A DNA stretch of 17,311 bases, taken from assembly GCA_041485845.1 (NCBI GenBank), contig JBGPKH010000120.1, forward strand, positions 1 through 17,311, given 5' to 3'. Of this stretch, positions 1 to 6,439 are shown one piece after another (the first letter of the stretch is position 1; each line of letters begins with the position of its first letter). The DNA comes from OMOG01 sp041485845 (GTDB lineage: Bacteria; Acidobacteriota; Terriglobia; Bryobacterales; Bryobacteraceae). Both the position numbers and the translations under genes were made by a program. The notes beneath the pieces were generated by a model, which saw only the letters and a program-made list of their open reading frames with translations, did not search any database and was not told where the DNA came from.

Positions 1-708
1 CTTCATGTCGAACATCACGAACGGCATGGCGCCCACCATCAGCTCGCCGTCCACGCCTTCGGGCGTGCTCTTGCCGATCACGAACGTCGGCGTGGCGTTG
101 GCCCCGATCTTCATCGCCTCCATCACATCGGTCTGGACGGCGTTTTTGTACTTCTCGCCCTCCACGCAGCTACGCAGGGCGCCGGTGTCCATCTTCAGGT
201 CGCCCGCAAAACGCAGAATGTTGTCCAGGTCCAGCTTGTCGGGATTCGAGCCCATGACGTCGCGCAGCTTCCAGAACTGGCCCTGATCGGCGGCGCAGCG
301 GGCGGCCTGTGCGGCGCGCATGGCGTTGGCGTGGAAGTCGAGCGGCATATCGCGGCTGTAGAACCGCACCTTGCCGGTGTCGATGTAGTTCTTCTTCAAT
401 TCGGGGTAGGCGGTCACGTGGAAGCGCTGGCAGAAGGGGCACTGGTAGTCGGTGAACTCCACCACGGTTAGCGGCGCGTCCTTCGAGCCGAGCATGGCGA
501 AGCCTGCGAGGTTCAGCTTCGCGCGCGTGACCTGTTCCTTCTCCGGCTCCTTGGATCCCTGCTTCTCGAGCAACTGGCGGATCTGGCGCAGCTCGTTGAG
601 GATCTGGTCGGCCTGCTGGCGCGTGATCCCCTGTTCCTGCGCGCCGAGTGGCAGCAGCAATGCCAGCGGGAGGGCGGCCAACCTGGTGTATCGGAAAAAG
701 CTCGTCAT
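1..708 (-). CDS. DsbA-family thiol:disulfide interchange protein (3' end off window)
   Basis: Open from an ATG at 708 to the left edge (236 codons, no stop), so the C-terminus is missing. Residues 1-23 form a Sec signal peptide (positive start, hydrophobic LAALPLALLLPLGA, likely cut before QEQ), followed by a short coiled-coil-like helix rich in Q/E/K (about 28-60). The thioredoxin fold starts near 79 with a CPFC active site at 90-93 in the context FTDYQCPFC, and a cis-proline motif ATPTF lies near residue 214. DsbA/DsbG-type proteins exchange disulfides in the periplasm; CPFC resembles the DsbA-like 'thioredoxin_4' group of acidobacteria and mycobacteria. It is the last visible gene of a hom-methyltransferase-dsbA run. 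An AGG-type SD lies 7 nt before the ATG, inside a 19-bp tandem duplication. Whether it oxidises or isomerises substrates cannot be told. Confidence 0.9.
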   Translation of the reverse strand, partial: MTSFFRYTRLAALPLALLLPLGAQEQGITRQQADQILNELRQIRQLLEKQGSKEPEKEQVTRAKLNLAGFAMLGSKDAPLTVVEFTDYQCPFCQRFHVTAYPELKKNYIDTGKVRFYSRDMPLDFHANAMRAAQAARCAADQGQFWKLRDVMGSNPDKLDLDNILRFAGDLKMDTGALRSCVEGEKYKNAVQTDVMEAMKIGANATPTFVIGKSTPEGVDGELMVGAMPFVMFDMK

Positions 709-709
709 T

Positions 710-747
710 GGTTTACCTGATTTCTTTCGGGTTACCTAATTTCTTTC
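710..747. repeat. 19-bp tandem duplication between methyltransferase and dsbA-like gene
   Basis: Positions 710-728 and 729-747 are adjacent 19-bp copies matching at 17 of 19 positions. On the minus strand each reads roughly GAAAGAAAT-YAGGTAA-CC. The upstream copy holds the methyltransferase stop TAG. In the downstream copy this triplet is CAG and the AGGT next to it serves as the likely SD for the DsbA-like gene. Confidence 0.75.
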
Positions 748-1404
748 CAGGATCAGCATGTACTGGCTGCCCGGAACGTGTTCCCGTTCCGAGACCAGGC
801 GGAAGTGGTTCGCCTCGATCTCTTTGATGACATCCGGCTTGTTGATCCGGATGTGGTTCATGGCCCTGCCGTTGGGCATGGCCTCCGGCGACTTGTAGTA
901 CTCCACGATCACCAGTTTGCCACCGGGCTTCAGCGCCTGGTGAATGCCCGCGAGCATTTTCTCGGGGTAATCGAAGTGGTGGTAGACATCCAGCACCAGC
1001 ACCTGGTCCACCTGCCCTTCCGGCAGGTTCGGATCCGAGTCCGTGCCCTTGACGAAGGTCACGTTGGCGAGGTTCTGGTTCTGTGCCACCTGTTTGGCCG
1101 ACGCCAGGAAATCGTCGAAGATGTCTTCGCCGATCACGCGGCCCTGGCGCCCCACGGCGCGGCTGAGGAACGGCAGCATGTAGCCGATGCCGGTCCCCAC
1201 GTCGGCCACGGCCATGCCGCGCTGGAGGCCCATGGCCTCGACCAGTTCGCGCGGCTTCTGTTTTTCGTCGCGGGCGGGGTCGGCGAGCCCGGCGGCGACC
1301 TGTTTGCGCCCCTGCTCGGTTTGATAGGTCGAGTTCGCCTGGGTGGCCACTTGAGCAGGCAACCCGCCGGCGAGCACCAGGCCAAGAATCGCGATCCGTT
1401 TCAT
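736..1404 (-). CDS. Exported class I SAM-dependent methyltransferase
   Basis: 222 residues. Residues 1-23 look like a Sec signal peptide (MKRIAILGLVLAGGLPAQV...). The Rossmann methyltransferase core follows: motif I VADVGTGIGY at 66-75, an acidic residue after beta-2 (GEDIFDD), motif IV-like VLVLDVYHHF, then HQALKPGGKLVIVEYY (motifs V-VI). This resembles the predicted-methyltransferase group COG4798, many members of which carry leader peptides; the substrate is unknown. The start ATG overlaps the hom stop as ATGA, and GGAG lies 8 nt upstream, so translation is coupled to hom. SAM is normally cytoplasmic, so an exported copy is puzzling; the leader might be a membrane anchor. The domain call is firm; export is inferred from the leader. 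Confidence 0.88.
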   Translation of the reverse strand: MKRIAILGLVLAGGLPAQVATQANSTYQTEQGRKQVAAGLADPARDEKQKPRELVEAMGLQRGMAVADVGTGIGYMLPFLSRAVGRQGRVIGEDIFDDFLASAKQVAQNQNLANVTFVKGTDSDPNLPEGQVDQVLVLDVYHHFDYPEKMLAGIHQALKPGGKLVIVEYYKSPEAMPNGRAMNHIRINKPDVIKEIEANHFRLVSEREHVPGSQYMLILERN

Positions 1405-2705
1405 AGGGCAGTCTCCATCGGGAGGGCTAGCGGCTCTTCCCGCATAAAGTCGAGCTGCGACATCTCGTCCACCGCCTCGCGGATGGATTGTTCGGAAGTC
1501 TCCTCGACGGTGATGACGAACGGCAGGTCGTGCTTAGTGTCGCACGGCTCCTGCAATACCGCTTCCAGGCTGATGTTCTTGCTGGCCAGAATACCGGCCA
1601 GTTTGGCGATGATGCCCGGCCGGTCGTCCACGCGGAAGCGCAGGTAGTAGGCGCGCTTCTGCAAGAGGATAGAGACGGGCTTGTTCTCGCCCAGGCGCTC
1701 GTGGGCGAAGGGCGACACGCGCTCCGGGCTGCCGCTGCGGATCTCGCGCGCCACGCGCATCAGGTCGCTCACCACCGCCACGCCCGTGGGCCGCGCGCCG
1801 GCGCCCCATCCGTAATAGAAGGTGTCTTCTCCGTACTTGCCTTTCACCCACACGGCGTTGTACGCGCCCTGTACTCCGGCGAGAATGGTGTCCGAGGGAA
1901 TCAGCGCCGGCCGCACGAAGAGGATCAGCCCGTTGGGCGTCTTGCGCGCGCCGCAGACCAGCCGGATGGTGTGCTTCAACTGGCGGGCGTACTGGAAGTC
2001 CAGGGGCGAGATGCGGCGGATGCCTTCCATGAAGATGTCGGAGGGCGTGATCTTTTCGCCGAACGCCAGCGCCGCCAGCAGCGCCAGCTTGGAGCGCGCA
2101 TCGTAGCCATCGATATCGGCGCTCGGGTCGGCCTCGGCGTATCCCAGCATCTGCGCTTCGGCGAGCACCACGGCCAGCGGGACCTGACGCTTGTCCATCT
2201 CGGTGAGCATGTAGTTGCAGGTGCCGTTGAGGATGCCGTAGAGGGCCATGACGCAGTCGCCCGAAATGCCTTCGCGCAGGACCGCGTGGATGGGGATGCC
2301 GCCGCACACGCTGGCTTCCATGGCGAGATTAATGCCGGCGCGGATGGCGCGGTCCCAGATCTCGGGGCCGCACGCGGCCATCAGCTCCTTGTTGGCGGTG
2401 ACCACCGATTTGCGGTTCTCGATGGCGGCATTCACGATGTCGGCCGCGACGCTGGTGCCGCCCACCAATTCGGCCACGATCTGCACGTCCGGATGGGTCA
2501 CCACCTCCCGCCAGTCGGTGGTCTTGAGCACCGGTTCGAGCCCCGCGGGCAGTTGCTTGGAATGTACCGAACGGCTGCACACCGCGACCACGTTCAGCCG
2601 GTATCCGAGCTTGAGCGCGATCTGGTCGCCGTTTTCGGCGAGGATGCCGAGCGTCCCCGACCCCACGTTGCCCAGCCCCACGATCCCGACGTTCACTTCC
2701 TCCAT
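1401..2705 (-). CDS. hom: Homoserine dehydrogenase
   Basis: 434 residues, the usual length for the monofunctional enzyme. It reduces aspartate semialdehyde to homoserine with NAD(P)H in the cytoplasm, on the way to threonine and methionine. The N-terminal NAD(P) domain has GLGNVG at 10-15. The catalytic domain has EASVCGGIPI and GILNGTCNYMLTEM, matching the family EAAVGGGIPI / NGTTNY signatures, and then DGYDARSKLALLAALAFG. A C-terminal ACT domain (RFRVDDRPGIIAKLAGIL) suggests threonine feedback. The frame is open to 2792, but that extension reads through a palindromic repeat, so the ATG at 2705 just before EEVNVGIVG is preferred. No SD is seen; a TATCAT hexamer at 2715-2720 on the minus strand would make the mRNA nearly leaderless. 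First gene of the operon with the methyltransferase and the DsbA-like gene. Confidence 0.95.
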   Translation of the reverse strand: MEEVNVGIVGLGNVGSGTLGILAENGDQIALKLGYRLNVVAVCSRSVHSKQLPAGLEPVLKTTDWREVVTHPDVQIVAELVGGTSVAADIVNAAIENRKSVVTANKELMAACGPEIWDRAIRAGINLAMEASVCGGIPIHAVLREGISGDCVMALYGILNGTCNYMLTEMDKRQVPLAVVLAEAQMLGYAEADPSADIDGYDARSKLALLAALAFGEKITPSDIFMEGIRRISPLDFQYARQLKHTIRLVCGARKTPNGLILFVRPALIPSDTILAGVQGAYNAVWVKGKYGEDTFYYGWGAGARPTGVAVVSDLMRVAREIRSGSPERVSPFAHERLGENKPVSILLQKRAYYLRFRVDDRPGIIAKLAGILASKNISLEAVLQEPCDTKHDLPFVITVEETSEQSIREAVDEMSQLDFMREEPLALPMETAL

Positions 2706-2714
2706 ATGAGTTTC

Positions 2715-2720
2715 ATGATA
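2715..2720 (-). promoter_or_regulatory. Putative -10 box of hom (TATCAT)
   Basis: TATCAT matches the sigma-70 -10 consensus at 5 of 6 positions and ends 9 nt before the hom ATG. No SD lies between, which suggests a leaderless or near-leaderless transcript. No convincing -35 is visible; upstream lies the palindromic repeat. Inference only. Confidence 0.4.
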
Positions 2721-2733
2721 ACAGGCGCTTGCA

Positions 2734-2758
2734 GTGGGACAGACCTCCTGGCCTGTCC
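2734..2758 (-). repeat. Interspersed palindromic repeat, copy 1
   Basis: Minus-strand member of a four-copy family. It reads GGACAGGCC, then AGGA, then GGTCTGTCCCAC. The arms GACAGGCC / GGTCTGTC pair at 7 of 8 positions around the AGGA loop. It sits directly upstream of hom. Confidence 0.85.
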
Positions 2759-3072
2759 GCGCGCTAACTAAGATGACCCTACCTGGTCTCAAAAGGTCTC
2801 ACGCGATGGTGACCTCCTCCGGCTCTGAGTGTGAACACCCTCCAGACAGGCGGAGTCGCGGGCGAACACCGTATCCAGGGGAACGGGACGGGGCCAGTTG
2901 TCACCCTGCTAATCCGTCCTGGTAAACGCCCGTCACGGCTGTTGCGGAACCGGCTGGACCGAGCCAGCCCCTTGAGGAGATTCATCGCCCGCGGGCCTGT
3001 AGAAGCCCCGAACCCGATCTGCTGCCGCAGGTCAGAGTGAAAAGCAGAAGTAACGACAGCTTCAATGCCGGG
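2759..3072. other. Gene-poor spacer with no recognisable gene
   Basis: About 310 bases between the repeat upstream of hom and the HicBA module. Short open frames exist on both strands (for example 2831-3040 plus, 2779-2985 minus), but their translations show no domain, no SD and arginine/proline-rich shadow composition. It could be the relic of an inserted element. One segment, at 2846-2863, resembles 3738-3754 on the other side of hicBA. No promoter or RNA gene could be identified. Confidence 0.5.
2846..2863. repeat. Imperfect direct repeat flanking hicBA, left copy
   Basis: ACAGGCGGAGT, then C, then GCGGGC. This matches 3738-3754 apart from one extra base. Both copies are preceded by a GTGAA-type stretch. 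They lie on either side of the HicBA block, about 890 bp apart. Confidence 0.4.
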
Positions 3073-3298
3073 TCAGCTACTCAGCATGGCCAAGAACTCA
3101 TCAATCGTTAGCCCCGACTTGGCGATAAGCGCGCAGCGTTCCACGCGCCACCTCAGAGTGATCCGGGACCGAAAGGGTCGCGATATGCCCCGATTTTGTG
3201 AGGATGATGTGGCTGCCCCTCTGGCGCGCAACCTGCCGTCCGAATTGCTCGAAGGTGCGAACGACGTCGCGAGCCCGAAGCAAAGGGACGGGCGGCAT
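3073..3298 (-). pseudogene. hicA: HicA-family mRNA interferase toxin, frameshifted near its C-terminus
   Basis: HicA toxins are small dsRBD-fold RNases that cleave mRNA with a catalytic histidine. Residues 1-56 match well: RARDVVRTFEQFG, then RQRGSHIIL with H30 in the expected GSH position, VPDH and GTLR. After codon 56 the frame leaves the family pattern and stops at 3101 (65 aa). If two bases are restored in the GC run at 3129-3134, the sequence continues A-LIAKSGLTIDEFLAMLSS and stops at 3073, which is exactly the expected HicA C-terminal helix (75 aa in all). So a GC dinucleotide has been lost, or the assembly is wrong. The start overlaps the hicB stop as TGATG, the usual coupling. The truncated form still holds the catalytic His, so residual activity cannot be excluded. 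Confidence 0.8.
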
Positions 3299-3504
3299 CA
3301 GACTGGCACTTCGAGCTCACGGATGGTGACCGTCAAGGGCAGGCCCTTCTCGGCCCGGACCGCCAGACATTCCTTGATTGCGCCAGCGAGATTTGCCTCG
3401 GCTTCTACCTCGGTGCGACCTTGGCCCACACAGCCGGGAATTGACGGACACTCCGCGATGTGCATGCCGTCCTCATCCTCATAGATGCTAACCGGGAACT
3501 TCAT
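3298..3504 (-). CDS. hicB: HicB-family antitoxin
   Basis: 68 residues from the ATG at 3504: MKFPVSIYEDEDG, AECPSIPGCVGQG, then EAEANLAGAIKECLAVRAEKG. This is the partly degraded RNase H-like fold of short HicB antitoxins, which bind and block HicA. The C-terminus (TVTIRELEVPV) has no added ribbon-helix-helix domain, as in the short HicB class. The same frame is open upstream to 4020, but that stretch has no family similarity, so the short start is preferred; a GTG further up (near 3579) is a weaker alternative. hicB precedes hicA, with their stop and start codons overlapping. Confidence 0.88.
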   Translation of the reverse strand: MKFPVSIYEDEDGMHIAECPSIPGCVGQGRTEVEAEANLAGAIKECLAVRAEKGLPLTVTIRELEVPV

Positions 3505-3580
3505 AGCCCGCTCATATTCTATCTCACCGCCCACGGAAGCCGGCGTCGGAGTCAAATATTTGATTCCGAAGGCCTTCACT

Positions 3581-3676
3581 TCAATCAGCCCCCCTTCGAT
3601 TCTTTCTTCCGGGGGCACGCACCAGTAATTCCTGCAGGCGAGGCAAAAACCTCGACTTGCGGTACGTGGCCTGCAT
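3581..3676 (-). CDS. Small SD-led ORF upstream of hicB, unknown function
   Basis: 31 codons (MQATYRKSRFLPRLQELL...) starting at an ATG with a strong AGGAG SD 9 nt upstream, the best SD in this part of the window. The product is very basic and has no family I recognise. It stops 76 bp before hicB in the same direction. It may be a leader peptide, the start of a decayed gene, or chance. Confidence 0.35.
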   Translation of the reverse strand: MQATYRKSRFLPRLQELLVRAPGRKNRRGAD

Positions 3677-3737
3677 GGCGCGATACTCCTTTGCTTTAAT
3701 TCATCAGCCGAATTCTTAACCCATCGTGAATAGGTCC

Positions 3738-3754
3738 ACAGGCGGAGTGCGGGC
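3738..3754. repeat. Imperfect direct repeat flanking hicBA, right copy
   Basis: ACAGGCGGAGT followed directly by GCGGGC. It pairs with 2846-2863 and may mark the edges of an inserted toxin-antitoxin block. Confidence 0.4.
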
Positions 3755-3838
3755 TCCCCCGTCCCGTCCCATCGGTCTTCCTTCGGGTCATCGGGGCCCG
3801 TCGCGGCAGAGCAATTTACTCTTCCGCGAGGACAATAC

Positions 3839-3854
3839 CAGCCTTTCCAGGCTG
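3839..3854 (-). terminator. Hairpin downstream of the dehydratase gene
   Basis: On the minus strand CAGCCT and AGGCTG pair perfectly around a GGAA tetraloop of the GNRA type, 39 bp after the dehydratase stop. No U-run follows, so it may stabilise or process the 3' end rather than act as a classical intrinsic terminator. Confidence 0.35.
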
Positions 3855-3892
3855 CGCTCGATGGACAAGCGTTCCTCATTCGCCCACCCCCG

Positions 3893-5131
3893 TTACCAAT
3901 TCGTGATCGACCCGTCGGGACGGAAATACGTCTGGGCGCGGGCCGTGATCGGTTGGGTGAATTCGGCAATCTGGGTGAGCGGCTTGAAGTCGATCTCGAC
4001 TCCCAGGCCGGGCCGCTCACTGGCGTACAGCTTGCCTTCCTTGAAGTCGAGGCCCACCGGCATGTGCGCGATGGTGCGGCCGCCGTAGTTGTACTCCATC
4101 AGCACCGGCCCGGAGAACGGGCCCAGCGAGTTGACCAGCGCGGCGGTCGAAATGGGGCCGGTGAAGTGCGGAATGATGCCCACGAAATGCGTCTCGCAGA
4201 TGGCCAGGATCTTGGTCATCTCGGTGATGCCGCCGACGTTGGGGAGCGTGACCCGTACGTAGTCGAGGTCGTGGTTCTCCACCAGCTTGTTGAAGTCCCA
4301 GCGATTACCCCACTCTTCGCCGGCGGCGATGGGCACCTTGACGGCGCGGCGCAGGATGGGGATGTCTTCCGCGAAGCCCTCGGTGCGCACCGGGTCCTCG
4401 ACGAAGTAAGGCGCGAGGTCCTTGATGAGGTCGCAGCCGCGCATGGCGTCGGAGAGGTCGAAGCGCTGGTGGAAGTCGACGCACCAGTCGCCGTTCTTGC
4501 CCACGCCTTCGCGCACCTGGACGCACTCGTCGTACATCTGGTTGAGCTTCTGGTGGGTGTTGAAGGTGGTGTTGGCCGGCGTATCGGCGGCGCCGAAGCG
4601 GAAGGCACGGTATCCCGCGGCGATGGTGGCCGCGGCGCGCTCCTTCACGCTCATGCCCGGGCGAATGCCGGGAACGTTGCCCGAGGTGTTGTAGCATTCG
4701 CAGAAGTTGCGCGCCATGCCGCCGAGCAGCGCGTGGACGGGGAGGTTCAGCGCCTTGCCGCGGATGTCCCACAGGGCCAGGTCCAGGGCTCCGAGAGCGT
4801 GCATTTTCTCGCGGCCCGGCGGGTAGAAGAAGGCGCGATACATGTCCTGCCAGAGCCGCTCGATGTACTGCGGGTCCCGGCCGATAAGGCGGCCGGCGCA
4901 CTGCTCGAGGGTGTCCTTCGAGCCGCCCTCGCCGATGCCGGTGATTCCCGCGTCGGTCTCGATAGTCACCACGAGGTCGCTCTGGTTGAACAGCGGGTTG
5001 CGGTTGGCCGGCGAGTACGCGCGCACGCGGGTGATCTTGGTCTTGGAGATGGCGGCGCGGGCCGGGGTTTGTTCGGCGAGGCCGAGGGCGGACGCCGAGA
5101 CGGCGGATTGAAAGAAAGATCGTCGATTCAT
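3893..5131 (-). CDS. Tat-exported enolase-superfamily dehydratase, galactonate-dehydratase-like
   Basis: 412 residues. Residues 1-26 are a twin-arginine leader (NRRSFFQS, then a hydrophobic stretch and an ARA cleavage site). The mandelate racemase/muconate lactonizing N-domain covers about 32-140 and the (beta/alpha)7-beta barrel about 160-390. Metal ligands are D219 (VDFHQR), E245 (YFVEDP) and E272 (IAAGEEW), with H221 and H322 (IIPHFTGP) as acid/base candidates. This layout and spacing match D-galactonate dehydratase-type enzymes, which make 2-keto-3-deoxy sugar acids. It lies just downstream of kdgK, whose substrate is such a product. The ATG at 5131 is chosen because it begins the Tat leader; the longer frame to 5224 reads through a palindromic repeat. 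Exact sugar-acid specificity is not readable. A mannonate or other acid-sugar dehydratase remains possible. Confidence 0.88.
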   Translation of the reverse strand: MNRRSFFQSAVSASALGLAEQTPARAAISKTKITRVRAYSPANRNPLFNQSDLVVTIETDAGITGIGEGGSKDTLEQCAGRLIGRDPQYIERLWQDMYRAFFYPPGREKMHALGALDLALWDIRGKALNLPVHALLGGMARNFCECYNTSGNVPGIRPGMSVKERAAATIAAGYRAFRFGAADTPANTTFNTHQKLNQMYDECVQVREGVGKNGDWCVDFHQRFDLSDAMRGCDLIKDLAPYFVEDPVRTEGFAEDIPILRRAVKVPIAAGEEWGNRWDFNKLVENHDLDYVRVTLPNVGGITEMTKILAICETHFVGIIPHFTGPISTAALVNSLGPFSGPVLMEYNYGGRTIAHMPVGLDFKEGKLYASERPGLGVEIDFKPLTQIAEFTQPITARAQTYFRPDGSITNW

Positions 5132-5143
5132 ATGTGCGGTCCC

Positions 5144-5168
5144 TGACAGGCCAGGAGGCCTGTCCCAC
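5144..5168 (+). repeat. Interspersed palindromic repeat, copy 2
   Basis: Arms GACAGGCC (5145-5152) and GGCCTGTC (5157-5164) are perfectly complementary around AGGA, followed by CCAC. It fills most of the 40-bp gap between kdgK and the dehydratase gene and touches the SD region of the latter. In the mRNA it would form a strong hairpin that could separate expression of the two genes. Confidence 0.85.
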
Positions 5169-5171
5169 GTA

Positions 5172-6206
5172 TTAGCGCTGGACTCTCCCCGATCCGCCGC
5201 CCTTGAGGAGCGCGCGGACCTCATCTACGCTGGTGCGGTTGAAGTCGCCGGGTATGGAGTGCTTGAGGCAACTGGCGGCGACGGCAAATTCGAGCGCGTC
5301 CTGATGCGAGGCGAGCTCCTGCCAGCCGTAGATCAGGCCGGCCGCGAAACTGTCGCCCCCGCCTACGCGGTCGACGATGTGGGTGATCTCGTAGGAGCGG
5401 CTCACCATGAACTGCCGGCGGTCGTGCAGGCAGGCCGACCAGCCGTTGTGCGAGGCGCTGTGAGATTCGCGCAGGCTGATGGCGATGGCGCGCAAGTTCG
5501 GATAGGCGGCGAGCACGGCGTCCGCCAGTTTCTCGTACTGCGCGGGGTCGAGCTTGCCGGAATGGACATCGACATCCACCTGGATGCCGAGCGCCATCTG
5601 CACGTCTTCTTCGTTGGCGATGGCGATGTCCACGTGCTGGACGAGCTGGCGCATCACTTCGACCGCGGGCTTGCCCCACTTCCAGAGGTTCTTGCGGTAG
5701 TTGAGATCGCAGGAAACGGTGAGGCCTTTCCCGCGAGCCTGCTTCATGGATTCGAGCGAGAGGTCTGCGGCCGACGCGCTGATCGCGGGGGTGATGCCGG
5801 TGATGTGGAACCAGGCGGCCTCGGTGAAGACGGAATCCCAGTCGATGTCGCCCGGCTTGGCGAGGGCGATGGCGCTGTTGGCGCGGTCGTAGACCACCTT
5901 CGAGGGGCGCTGATTGGCGCCGGCCTCGAGGAAGTAGATGCCCAGTCGGCCTTTGCCGCGGACGATTTTGGAAGTGTCCACGCCGAAGCGCCGCAGCTCG
6001 GCGACGGCGGCATCCGCCACGGGATTCCCCTGCGGCAGGACGGTAACGTACGCTGCGGGGAAGCCGAACGACGCAAGCGCGACGGCTACGTTGGCCTCTC
6101 CGCCCCCGAAGGTTGCCACGAACTGGGGACTCTGCAGGAAACGCTCGAAACCCGGCGGCGCGAGGCGCAGCATGATCTCGCCGAAAGTGACGGTCGGTTT
6201 TGGCAT
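5172..6206 (-). CDS. kdgK: 2-dehydro-3-deoxygluconokinase (PfkB family)
   Basis: 344 residues, slightly longer than typical KdgK. It phosphorylates 2-keto-3-deoxygluconate with ATP in the cytoplasm. Visible signatures are the N-terminal FGEIMLRLAPP, the sugar-binding GGGEANVA at 34-41, the C-terminal PfkB motif DRVGGGDSFAAG at 279-290 with catalytic base D285, and NEED near 198-201, as in KDG kinases. It is the first gene of a two-gene set with the dehydratase. The ATG at 6206 has no clear SD, but a perfect TATAAT on the minus strand at 6224-6229 gives a very short leader. An out-of-frame ATG pair just upstream (about 6220) leads only into a shadow frame. Confidence 0.93.
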   Translation of the reverse strand: MPKPTVTFGEIMLRLAPPGFERFLQSPQFVATFGGGEANVAVALASFGFPAAYVTVLPQGNPVADAAVAELRRFGVDTSKIVRGKGRLGIYFLEAGANQRPSKVVYDRANSAIALAKPGDIDWDSVFTEAAWFHITGITPAISASAADLSLESMKQARGKGLTVSCDLNYRKNLWKWGKPAVEVMRQLVQHVDIAIANEEDVQMALGIQVDVDVHSGKLDPAQYEKLADAVLAAYPNLRAIAISLRESHSASHNGWSACLHDRRQFMVSRSYEITHIVDRVGGGDSFAAGLIYGWQELASHQDALEFAVAASCLKHSIPGDFNRTSVDEVRALLKGGGSGRVQR

Positions 6207-6223
6207 AGCGATAGCAAGCCATC

Positions 6224-6229
6224 ATTATA
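6224..6229 (-). promoter_or_regulatory. -10 box of kdgK (TATAAT)
   Basis: A perfect sigma-70 -10 hexamer 17 nt before the kdgK ATG. No good -35 is seen at 16-18 bp spacing. Predicted leader length is about 10 nt. Confidence 0.45.
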
Positions 6230-6284
6230 TGCCGTGGCACGGGGTTCACCCAGTGAGGCCGAACCAATCGGGACATGGGTCTAA

Positions 6285-6370
6285 CCGCGGAGACGCGGAG
6301 GTGCGGAGGAAAACGCGGAGAAGACCAAAGTCAAAACCTGAGAGCGCAGAGGGAGCCGAGAGCGCGGAGA
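6285..6370 (+). repeat. Purine-rich CGCGGAG array
   Basis: CGCGGAG occurs at 6286-6292, 6294-6300, 6314-6320 and 6363-6369, with TGCGGAG at 6302-6308 and a related GCGCAGAG near 6343. The whole stretch is strongly purine-biased on the plus strand and has no coding signal. It resembles the dispersed 'CTCCGCGTCTCCGCGGT' type intergenic repeats seen in several large bacterial genomes. Confidence 0.65.
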
Positions 6371-6373
6371 AGA

Positions 6374-6423
6374 GTGGCGCCGAGACGAGTCTCGGCGCTT
6401 GCGGCCAGGAGTGGCTGCGCCAC
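6374..6423. repeat. Nested inverted repeat (cruciform) upstream of DUF2911 gene
   Basis: Inner perfect 10-bp arms GCGCCGAGAC (6377-6386) and GTCTCGGCGC (6389-6398) are separated by only GA. An outer pair GTGGCGC (6374-6380) and GCGCCAC (6417-6423) encloses the element, sharing bases with the inner left arm. A third hairpin GTGGC/GCCAC lies at 6411-6423. The three pairings are mutually competing. The element ends 2 nt before the TATAGT -10 box. Confidence 0.75.
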
Positions 6424-6425
6424 GG

Positions 6426-6431
6426 TATAGT
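6426..6431 (+). promoter_or_regulatory. -10 box of the DUF2911 gene (TATAGT)
   Basis: Matches the consensus at 5 of 6 positions and ends 8 nt before the ATG at 6440 (5 nt before the GTG at 6437), with no SD. The spacing predicts transcription starting at or next to the start codon. The -35 region is occupied by the inverted repeat. Confidence 0.45.
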
Positions 6432-6439
6432 AACGGGTG

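Noticed and set aside
1488..2771. 427-codon open frame on the plus strand opposite hom
   Set aside because: A mirror frame of hom with no motifs; hom itself has clear family signatures.
2706..2792. Longer hom start
   Set aside because: The extra 29 codons translate the palindromic repeat and precede the canonical Rossmann start.
2759..3072. Group II intron or IS remnant
   Set aside because: Some stretches look vaguely structured, but no domain V, reverse transcriptase or transposase motif and no terminal inverted repeats were found.
3505..4020. N-terminal extension of hicB to give a 240-residue protein
   Set aside because: The added 172 residues have no similarity to anything and cross the dehydratase gene end; a 68-residue HicB is complete on its own.
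3953..5146. 397-codon open frame opposite the dehydratase gene
   Set aside because: Shadow composition (V, A, H, D, E rich) and the opposite strand carries intact catalytic motifs.
5259..6284. 341-codon open frame opposite kdgK
   Set aside because: Antisense shadow of a gene with unmistakable PfkB motifs.
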